A stretch of DNA of 25,971 nt from a virus. This document shows, piece after piece, positions 21,674 through 25,971 of this stretch. The position numbers and the translations under genes are program-made. The stretch's first letter is position 1. Every line of letters begins with the position of its first letter. The stretch is from positions 1 through 25,971 of the IMG/VR virus record IMGVR_UViG_3300032117_000136. The stretch is one strand, 5' to 3'. Below the pieces are notes generated by a model. The model worked only from the letters and a program-made list of their open reading frames with translations, did not search any database and was not told the DNA's origin.

Positions 21674-21865
21674 TTACTCCTCATTAACATCAAGGGCTTC
21701 AAAAGACCCGACACGGTTGCCGTTGGTGTCGTAGATGTAACCGTGTTCTTGTTGGTTTTGCAGCTTGGCAATCACGGCCTTCAGGTTGGATTCGATTTCC
21801 AACAGGTAATTGGGGTATTCATAGGCATCATTCTCTGTATTGATTTCAATAACAAACTTGTTCAT
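21674..21865 (-). CDS. Small hypothetical protein, 63 aa
   Basis: The 63 residues start MNKFVIEINTENDAYEYPNY, then LLEIESNLKAVIAKLQNQQE, and end in GSFEALDVNEE. Layout is a short beta strand, a helix and an acidic C-terminus, typical of phage small proteins that end in an N-G-N-x-x-G-x-F-x-x-x turn. The ATG overlaps the preceding stop, and its last codons (GATGTTAATGAGGAGTAAC) carry the ribosome binding site of the next gene. Function is unknown. Confidence 0.72.
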   Translation of the reverse strand: MNKFVIEINTENDAYEYPNYLLEIESNLKAVIAKLQNQQEHGYIYDTNGNRVGSFEALDVNEE

Positions 21866-22056
21866 GATTCCATTCCTAGCATTGTGTTGAGTTGTTCGTA
21901 TACGGATTTCTTTGACCCTTTGAGGCCAAGTTCGTCCTTGATGATTGCGTAGGCAGAGCGCCCACGCCGTTTCAGACCCTTGAGTTCGAGGCGCAACATC
22001 TGGCGCAAGGTCAGCAGCCGATACACGGCTATTTGGTCGGGCGTCTCCAGCATCAT
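21862..22056 (-). CDS. Small basic hypothetical protein, 64 aa
   Basis: The start is the first of two adjacent ATG codons (22056, 22053), right after the stop of the upstream gene; the longer frame from 22176 lies inside that gene. The 64 residues read MMLETPDQIAVYRLLTLRQM, then LRLELKGLKRRGRSAYAIIK, and DELGLKGSKKSVYEQLNTML. The helices and basic patch (KRRGRSAY) and a GSKKSVYEQL helix resemble a small DNA- or RNA-binding protein, but I cannot name the family. Confidence 0.65.
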   Translation of the reverse strand: MMLETPDQIAVYRLLTLRQMLRLELKGLKRRGRSAYAIIKDELGLKGSKKSVYEQLNTMLGMES

Positions 22057-22057
22057 G

Positions 22058-22423
22058 TCAATACTCCGAAGGCAGCATGAGGACGTTATCAGCCAGATAG
22101 AATTTCCACAGACCCGTTGGGCAGTCGGTGTAATCAACCTTCTCAACACACAGGGTGTTGCAGTCACCATCCTCAAACGTGATGGTGGCCTTGTCTTTCA
22201 GGACAGACAAGCAGATAACCAAGAACGGCTCTTTCTTGAGTGCAGGGCGTTGTTTGACGTTGATGGCAATCAGGTCAATGAACCAGTAAGCATGGGCGTT
22301 ATCAACGAAGTATTGGACACCATCGGTATGCACCATATCAGGGGCAAACAATGGGTTTGTTCGGTGATAGTTTTCAGTTCCAATAAAATGGTGAAGGTTG
22401 TCAATTAGTTCAGCGGTTTGCAT
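22058..22423 (-). CDS. DUF6876-like protein
   Basis: The 121-residue protein matches the DUF6876 pattern: FIGTENYHR near the start, HTDGVQYFVDNAHAYWFIDL in the centre, and KVDYTDCPTGLWKFYLADNV ending with LMLPSEY. The family is common in phages and mobile elements but has no established function. The start at 22423 follows GAGG of a 10-bp palindrome CTCAATTGAG (22432-22441), so the ribosome binding site could be hidden in a small hairpin. The hammerhead at 22445-22493 sits in its leader. Confidence 0.78.
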   Translation of the reverse strand: MQTAELIDNLHHFIGTENYHRTNPLFAPDMVHTDGVQYFVDNAHAYWFIDLIAINVKQRPALKKEPFLVICLSVLKDKATITFEDGDCNTLCVEKVDYTDCPTGLWKFYLADNVLMLPSEY

Positions 22424-22444
22424 AGTTAATCCTCAATTGAGTTA

Positions 22445-22493
22445 GTCAAAGACCCCTTGCGGGGTTTCGGCCTTTTGGCCTCATCAGTTTGAC
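22445..22493 (-). ncRNA. Minimal type I hammerhead ribozyme (HHR2)
   Basis: On the minus strand, GUCAAA, core CUGAUGA (22487-22481), stem II GGCC-AAAA-GGCC, GAAA (22468-22465), stem III CCCC-GCAA-GGGG, UC, then UUUGAC (22450-22445). All conserved hammerhead positions are present and every stem is fully paired in 49 bases. Cleavage is predicted between 22451 and 22450. The element starts two bases after the stop codon of the upstream gene and lies 21 bases before the start of the downstream one. Stem I is the open stem (type I). Confidence 0.94.
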
Positions 22494-22495
22494 GG

Positions 22496-22732
22496 TTAGC
22501 GGCAGTAGCTGAGTTGGCGGTTGGCTCTATCCTCAGCATCCATGTAGGGGTCTCTGAAGCGCAGACCTATGTCGAAGTATGAATAGACGCCGTTATCGTG
22601 CCGAAGGCGGACAGGTTCAGCGGCTTCTTCAATGGCATCGCACAGTTCTTCCATCATCGTGCCGTCACCAAGTTCAGAACCCAGATAGTGGGCATCAGCG
22701 GGAACATCGGCGTATTGTGTGTAGGTTTTCAT
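22496..22732 (-). CDS. Small acidic hypothetical protein, 78 aa
   Basis: The start is ATG at 22732 with GGAGA eight bases upstream; an in-frame codon at 22780 lies inside the previous small gene and is not used. The 78 residues read MKTYTQYADVPADAHYLGSE, then LGDGTMMEELCDAIEEAAEP, and VRLRHDNGVYSYFDIGLRFR. It is soluble and acidic. Its TAA (22498-22496) is two bases from the hammerhead, so ribosome position at the stop would cover the ribozyme's 5' strand. Function is unknown. Confidence 0.72.
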   Translation of the reverse strand: MKTYTQYADVPADAHYLGSELGDGTMMEELCDAIEEAAEPVRLRHDNGVYSYFDIGLRFRDPYMDAEDRANRQLSYCR

Positions 22733-22733
22733 A

Positions 22734-22832
22734 TCAAGCTCTCCAGATAAAAAGGTCAAGAAACAGGACAACAAGGGCAATCAGATACAGGCAGAACATT
22801 ACCTTGTTGGTGGGTGAGTAGTAGCGGCTCAT
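22734..22832 (-). CDS. Very small membrane protein, 32 aa
   Basis: The peptide MSRYYSPTNKVMFCLYLIAL, then VVLFLDLFIWRA, is a single transmembrane helix after a short polar N-terminus. It starts two bases after the stop of the gene before it on this strand and ends one base before the start of the next gene, so it tiles the operon. Ribosome binding would rely on coupling. Too small for a confident function; one-helix phage proteins often act in lysis or membrane regulation. Confidence 0.58.
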   Translation of the reverse strand: MSRYYSPTNKVMFCLYLIALVVLFLDLFIWRA

Positions 22833-22834
22833 GG

Positions 22835-22969
22835 TTATTTACCGTAGCGATAGAAGCCAGCGGCAGCGGCAGCGCACACAAGCGTTGAAACAAGAAAGGG
22901 AATGCTTTGCTCGTAGGCAGCGAGGATGCCCAGAAGAACGGCCTTGATAGCGAAGTTGATGTAGAACAT
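22835..22969 (-). CDS. Small membrane protein, 44 aa
   Basis: The ATG at 22969 has AAGGAG seven bases upstream. The 44 residues MFYINFAIKAVLLGILAAYE, then QSIPFLVSTLVCAAAAAGFY, form two short hydrophobic segments around a polar QSIP turn. It precedes another one-helix membrane peptide. A role in membrane binding or lysis is possible but not shown. No cleavage site of a signal peptide is evident. Confidence 0.65.
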   Translation of the reverse strand: MFYINFAIKAVLLGILAAYEQSIPFLVSTLVCAAAAAGFYRYGK

Positions 22970-22979
22970 GGTTGTCTCC

Positions 22980-23261
22980 TTATGCGTTGAAGCTGGCGGC
23001 AGCGGCTTTTTGTTTGTTCATTTCATACCATGTGACAAGCCACTTTTTAGCCTCGTTGGTAGTTTTGAAGATGAAGGGTTCAATAAAAAGACCGTGAGCG
23101 GCTTGATAATGCGTCCCGTAGTCAAGAACGGTTAGGTCATAACTTGCATATCCAGCTTCACGCATTTCACATTCGAGAACCGCATCGAATGCTTTTAGGC
23201 AATTAGGGTTAAACATTTCCATAGTGAAACCTGAAGCTGGCTTGAATTTTAAGATTGACAT
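22980..23261 (-). CDS. Small hypothetical protein, 93 aa
   Basis: The start is ATG at 23261, eight bases after GGAGA; a TTG at 23276 lies in the T-rich tail of the preceding terminator-like hairpin and is not preferred. The 93 residues read MSILKFKPASGFTMEMFNPN, then CLKAFDAVLECEMREAGYAS, and YDLTVLDYGTHYQAAHGLFI. It has a helical N-terminal half and a beta-rich centre, with a helical KWLVTWYEMNKQKAAAA end. Function is unknown. Confidence 0.72.
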   Translation of the reverse strand: MSILKFKPASGFTMEMFNPNCLKAFDAVLECEMREAGYASYDLTVLDYGTHYQAAHGLFIEPFIFKTTNEAKKWLVTWYEMNKQKAAAASFNA

Positions 23262-23274
23262 TTTGGTGTTCTCC

Positions 23275-23293
23275 AAAAAGCCCCGAAGGGCTT
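23275..23293 (-). terminator. Short hairpin with UUCG loop and T5
   Basis: On the minus strand AAGCCC-UUCG-GGGCUU runs into T5 (23279-23275). It lies between two genes of the operon, so it is an attenuator or partial terminator. The UUCG tetraloop makes it very stable. Confidence 0.65.
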
Positions 23294-23297
23294 GGTG

Positions 23298-23525
23298 TTA
23301 GGCGTTGATGATTTCTTGAGCGTATGCGTGTCTGGCTTTAACGGCTGCCTTGATACGAGCAAATGCACGAGTAGCGTTGCAGTTAGCGTCAGAGAAGTAT
23401 TCGAGAATGTCTCCATCGTCCCAAGCCTCGACTACATAGTCCCAGCCGTTCTTGTCGTAGTTACGCATAGCGTGATTGCGAACGTAGGCAATGAATTCTT
23501 GCTCATTGATTGTCGTAAGTGTCAT
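23298..23525 (-). CDS. First gene of the leftward operon, hypothetical, 75 aa
   Basis: The 75 residues start MTLTTINEQEFIAYVRNHAM, then RNYDKNGWDYVVEAWDDGDI, and end FARIKAAVKARHAYAQEIINA. The WDYVVEAWDDGDI stretch followed by a helix-rich C-terminus is a pattern I have seen in phage small proteins of unknown function. The ATG at 23525 follows a leader with AACTGCTAGGAG, giving AGGAG at a spacing of about nine. Promoter and 5' hairpin lie just upstream. Confidence 0.74.
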   Translation of the reverse strand: MTLTTINEQEFIAYVRNHAMRNYDKNGWDYVVEAWDDGDILEYFSDANCNATRAFARIKAAVKARHAYAQEIINA

Positions 23526-23557
23526 GTCTAAACTCCTAGCAGTTGGTTGTTTTGCGT

Positions 23558-23609
23558 CTCACCTATGTGGTGAGGCTCTATTGTCACTAGCATAGATATT
23601 GAATGTCAA
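23558..23609 (-). promoter_or_regulatory. Promoter and 5' leader hairpin of the leftward operon
   Basis: On the minus strand TTGACA (23609-23604) is 18 bp from GACAAT (23585-23580). Transcription would begin near 23573, at the foot of a perfect 6-bp hairpin CTCACC/GGTGAG (23574-23558). That hairpin could stabilise the 5' end or act as an operator. A run of T and A tracts (about 23611-23635) lies upstream as a possible UP element. Confidence 0.6.
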
Positions 23610-23671
23610 CACTTTTTTTTAACTATTTTTAAAAGTTCAATGTTTTCAAGCACTTAGCGTAGGTTCGAAGT

Positions 23672-23740
23672 ATGGCCACAAACGCTTATTTGTGGGTCAG
23701 AGGCCACAAAAGGGTGAAGTATCGGAATTGGGGCGCATGA
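23672..23740 (+). CDS. Tiny ORF, 22 aa, possible
   Basis: ATG at 23672 opens MATNAYLWVRGHKRVKYRNW, two more residues, and a TGA that overlaps the next ATG (ATGA). The ribosome binding site is poor. The peptide's basic, aromatic character and the coupled layout hint at translation but conservation would be needed. Its promoter may be divergent from the leftward operon. Confidence 0.35.
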   Translation: MATNAYLWVRGHKRVKYRNWGA

Positions 23741-23823
23741 ACCAGCCTGCAGTTCAGGCGGTTGTGTTGCAGCGGGAAAGTGGGGTGCAGCGGGCGGTTG
23801 TGTTGTCCAGGCGCATTGAGTGA
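23737..23823 (+). CDS. Tiny ORF, 28 aa, possible
   Basis: It is coupled by ATGA to the previous ORF. The peptide MNQPAVQAVVLQRESGVQRA, then VVLSRRIE, contains an internal near-repeat (QAVVLQ and RAVVLS). The DNA shows the matching repeat GCGGTTGTGTTG twice. No ribosome binding site stands out; conservation is needed. Confidence 0.38.
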   Translation: MNQPAVQAVVLQRESGVQRAVVLSRRIE

Positions 23824-23901
23824 CGGGCCAAGATGGTCGCGTGTTGATAGCGAAGCGAAACGGTGTGATAATCCCCCAAACAGTATTCTCAAAAGATACC
23901 C

Positions 23902-24837
23902 ATGAAGAAATTAACAAGGTCAGAGATAAAGGAGGGATTGAACACAGTCCCGATAGATACCATAGTGCTAGGTGCAAACAACCCAGCGGGAATCAAACTC
24001 ACCAAGAAACAAAAGCATTTCGCTGAACAGGTCGTCGCCACAGGTAACAAGAGCGAAGCGTATAGGAGAGCATATAACACCAAGGGCAAGAGAGAGACTC
24101 TCGCAAGGGATGCAATCAAGGTGGCAGCACATCCCAGCGTGTCCACATATATCACGGCCTTGGAAGCGGCTAAACAGGCAGAGGAGTATCTTTTACCCGC
24201 TCGATTGAGGGCGTTGACCATACACAAACTATCCCAACTGGCTCTATCGGACGAGATAGCACCAGCGCAACAGTTGAAGGCCTTAGAGCTTATCGGCAAG
24301 ATGACTGAGGTCGCATTGTTCTCTGAACGGCGTGAGATAGTTCATAGTCTGGATAGCAATACGTTGAAGGCCAAGCTAATGGAAGCGGTGCAGCTGGCTA
24401 TTAGTAAGAGCAAGAGCATACGGACGAGCACTAAGAGAACCGCACAGGACTTGCTGGCAGAGATTACAGACGTAGAGGCGAAGGAATCAGCGCCAGAAGC
24501 GGACGGGGAGGGCTTCAGCGATGTAGCGGTGGCGACCCCCACGGGGGTGCATCCCCCCGAATCCGTGAGCATTGGGGCGGGGCATTTGCATAGTATTCCA
24601 GACAATCAATCTGCATCTATACCCATTCCAGACAATCAATCACCAGCCAATCCATCCAACGAGTCAGACCTTACTATCCCAAATGGGACAGTTGCAAAAG
24701 TTATGAGTGATGGTGTTTATATATCTGAAGATGTATATGGGGGTGGGGTTGTTAAAACGGATTGGGTTGATGGGGAGGTTGTTATGGAGAAGGCCCCCGT
24801 CACTGTTTGGAATGAAAAAGGGGTGGGGGGTATATAA
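23902..24837 (+). CDS. terS: Terminase small subunit
   Basis: The 311-residue protein has the TerS N-terminal HTH pattern LTKKQKHFAEQVVATGNKSE, then AYRRAYNTKG and HPSVSTYITALE. TerS binds the packaging site and feeds DNA to TerL. After about residue 150 the sequence becomes a low-complexity linker with two IPDNQS boxes and one TIPNGTV box (from a dispersed palindrome), ending in a Gly/Val-rich tail. It is long for this family, mainly because of that linker. No good Shine-Dalgarno sequence precedes 23902; an in-frame TTG at 23938 follows AAAGGAGGG but too closely. TerL follows after one small gene. Confidence 0.85.
   Translation: MKKLTRSEIKEGLNTVPIDTIVLGANNPAGIKLTKKQKHFAEQVVATGNKSEAYRRAYNTKGKRETLARDAIKVAAHPSVSTYITALEAAKQAEEYLLPARLRALTIHKLSQLALSDEIAPAQQLKALELIGKMTEVALFSERREIVHSLDSNTLKAKLMEAVQLAISKSKSIRTSTKRTAQDLLAEITDVEAKESAPEADGEGFSDVAVATPTGVHPPESVSIGAGHLHSIPDNQSASIPIPDNQSPANPSNESDLTIPNGTVAKVMSDGVYISEDVYGGGVVKTDWVDGEVVMEKAPVTVWNEKGVGGI
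24595..24641 (+). repeat. Direct repeat in TerS linker, 2 x 17 bp
   Basis: ATTCCAGACAATCAATC occurs at 24595-24611 and 24625-24641, a 30-bp period in frame, encoding IPDNQS twice. Confidence 0.9.
24673..24692 (+). repeat. Dispersed palindrome, copy 4 (in terS)
   Basis: ACTATCCCAAATGGGACAGT encodes TIPNGTV in the TerS C-terminal linker. It matches the other three copies except for the central two bases. Confidence 0.85.
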
Positions 24838-24840
24838 AAA

Positions 24841-25068
24841 ATGACACCGGCGCAAAAAGAGATCTTTATGGTGATTGAGGAGTGGTGGGCTACGTTTGGA
24901 TTTGGGCCGACCATTGATGACATCATGCACATTACGGGGGATAAGGGGCGGGGTAATGTGAATAGGAAGATGCGGCGGCTGATTGAGCTGGGGGTGTGTA
25001 AGGGGAACAGTAAGTATCCGAGGAGTATTAGGCCAGCGCATATGCGGATGAAGGGGTTGCCCGGATGA
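24841..25068 (+). CDS. LexA-like winged-helix DNA-binding protein
   Basis: The 75-residue protein reads TPAQKEIFMVIEEWWATFGF, then GPTIDDIMHITGDKGRGNVN, and RKMRRLIELGVCKGNSKYPR. That matches the LexA N-terminal DNA-binding domain: a helix with YxPTxxDI-type turn, a recognition helix, and a wing ending in R-S-I-R. It has no protease part. Placed between TerS and TerL and coupled to TerL (ATGA), it may help DNA recognition in packaging or regulate late genes. The ribosome binding site is a distant G-run. Confidence 0.75.
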   Translation: MTPAQKEIFMVIEEWWATFGFGPTIDDIMHITGDKGRGNVNRKMRRLIELGVCKGNSKYPRSIRPAHMRMKGLPG

Positions 25069-25971
25069 TGGATGAACTGATGGAGATACTGAAGCAGTTG
25101 CCGCAGGAGGAGCAGGAGATGCTGTCTCCGCTGGCTACGGCGTATCAGGATGCTTTGTTGAGGGAGAGTGGTCAGGTTGACTTCATGTCATTTGTGGAGA
25201 CGATGTGGCCGGGGTTTATTCATGGGGCGCACCATGCGTTGATGGCGAGCAAGTTTGAGGAAATAGCGGAGGGGAAGATAAAGCGGTTGATTATTAATAT
25301 GCCGCCACGACACACGAAATCGGAGTTTGCTTCTTATCTCTTACCGGCTTGGTATCTGGGTAAGTTTCCTAATAAGAAAATCATTCAGTGTTCTAACACG
25401 GCTGAGTTGGCGGTTGGGTTTGGGCGTAAGGTGCGTAACTTGGTGGATGGGGAGCGGTACTCGAAGGTGTTTCCGAATGTGGCACTGAGGTCGGACTCGA
25501 AGGCGGCGGGGCGCTGGAGTACGAATAGTAACGGTGAATATTTTGCTATTGGTGTTGGCGGTACGGTGACGGGTAAGGGCGCGGATCTTTTGATCATTGA
25601 TGACCCGCACTCGGAACAAGAGGCGGCGTTAGCTGCTAGTGATCCATCGGTGTTTGATAAGGTGTATGAGTGGTACACGTCTGGGCCAAGACAGCGGTTG
25701 CAGCCGGGCGGGTCGATTGTGGTGGTGATGTGCATGACCGGAGATACGAATGTATTGATGGCGAACGGGACAACACAACAACTTAAAGATATCAAGGTTG
25801 GAGATCATGTTGCCACTTTTGATAACGGCAAATTGTCAAAAAGTAAGGTCAATAATTGGCGGTCAAGTGGTATTGATTCCATATACAAGATACAAACACA
25901 ATCTGGCATAATGCTTCGTGCAAACGAGAGACATCCGTTTCTTGTAATGAACGAAGGAGTGCTGGAATGGA
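25065..25971 (+). CDS. terL: Terminase large subunit, intein-interrupted, 3' end outside window
   Basis: The frame starts at ATG 25065 (overlapping the previous stop) and is open to the right edge. Walker A PPRHTKSE lies at residues 80-87, Walker B LLIIDDPH at about 175-182, and GGSIVVVM at 215-222, where TerL proteins normally continue with TRWH (motif III). Here Cys223 begins an intein instead. TerL is the ATPase and nuclease that packages DNA into the prohead. The nuclease half is not in the window. TerL identity is firm; the mature protein needs splicing. Confidence 0.92.
   Translation, partial: MMDELMEILKQLPQEEQEMLSPLATAYQDALLRESGQVDFMSFVETMWPGFIHGAHHALMASKFEEIAEGKIKRLIINMPPRHTKSEFASYLLPAWYLGKFPNKKIIQCSNTAELAVGFGRKVRNLVDGERYSKVFPNVALRSDSKAAGRWSTNSNGEYFAIGVGGTVTGKGADLLIIDDPHSEQEAALAASDPSVFDKVYEWYTSGPRQRLQPGGSIVVVMCMTGDTNVLMANGTTQQLKDIKVGDHVATFDNGKLSKSKVNNWRSSGIDSIYKIQTQSGIMLRANERHPFLVMNEGVLEW
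25731..25971 (+). other. N-terminal part of an intein (Hint domain) in TerL
   Basis: From Cys223 the sequence reads CMTGDTNVLMANGTTQQLKD, then IKVGDHVATFDNGK, an intein block A with the catalytic Cys1. About 60 residues later SGIMLRANERHPFLVM matches block B, with the conserved His but Asn where Thr is usual in TxxH. The C-terminal blocks and any homing endonuclease lie beyond the window. Insertion falls immediately before the TerL motif III, so the +1 extein residue is probably Thr of TRWH. Confidence 0.9.

Overview
The window looks like part of a tailed double-stranded DNA bacteriophage (Caudoviricetes) of moderate GC content. The evidence is a terminase small/large subunit pair, an ERF-type annealase, a RusA-type resolvase, a phage helicase and Toprim primase, a giant injected-type polyvalent protein, and dozens of very short, stop-start overlapping genes. 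Several small-protein families (the W-x-x-LTDEE proteins, the RARGE-tailed proteins, the MGLDMYL family) are ones I associate with freshwater and betaproteobacterial phages. The host assignment is an inference and is not shown by the sequence.

Layout. (1) 3-7523 (+): the 3' part of a giant polyvalent gene with a strawberry-notch-like helicase, an HELMH metallopeptidase motif and an LPD38-like C-terminus. It is open at the left edge. (2) 7486-7845 (-): a RusA-like resolvase. (3) 7932-10205 (+): a recombination block with a PD-(D/E)XK exonuclease, an ERF annealase and two unknown proteins. (4) 10187-14821 (+): an array of 19 tiny, translationally coupled genes built from recurring N- and C-terminal modules, ending with an HNH protein (14833-15120) and a terminator. 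(5) 15213-16204: about 1 kb without a credible gene but dense in RNA structure, including a tRNA-like domain closed by a 17-bp helix. I interpret it as a large structured noncoding RNA. (6) 16205-19364 (+): a ParB-like protein, an SF2 helicase and a Toprim primase. (7) 19315-23525 (-): a leftward operon of about 15 small genes with a promoter near 23.6 kb. It contains two hammerhead ribozymes at gene junctions. (8) 23672-25971 (+): the packaging genes: two tiny ORFs, TerS, a LexA-like winged helix, and TerL, which is interrupted by the start of an intein and runs off the right edge.

How it fits together. ERF, the exonuclease and RusA would perform recombination-dependent replication and repair. 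The helicase and primase would drive replication, and the terminase packages DNA. The polyvalent protein is probably carried in the virion to protect or remodel incoming DNA. The leftward operon encodes a sigma-region-4-like protein that may redirect host transcription, and its mRNA appears to be cut by ribozymes that lie exactly at stop codons.

The most unusual points are: two type I hammerhead ribozymes (20859-20952 and 22445-22493, minus strand), one with its invariant core serving as the stop codon of the upstream gene; a large structured RNA with an embedded tRNA-like domain and a duplicated stem showing a compensatory base change; four copies of a 20-bp palindrome, identical apart from the central 2 bp, embedded in frame in three unrelated proteins; and an intein inserted at a catalytic motif of TerL.
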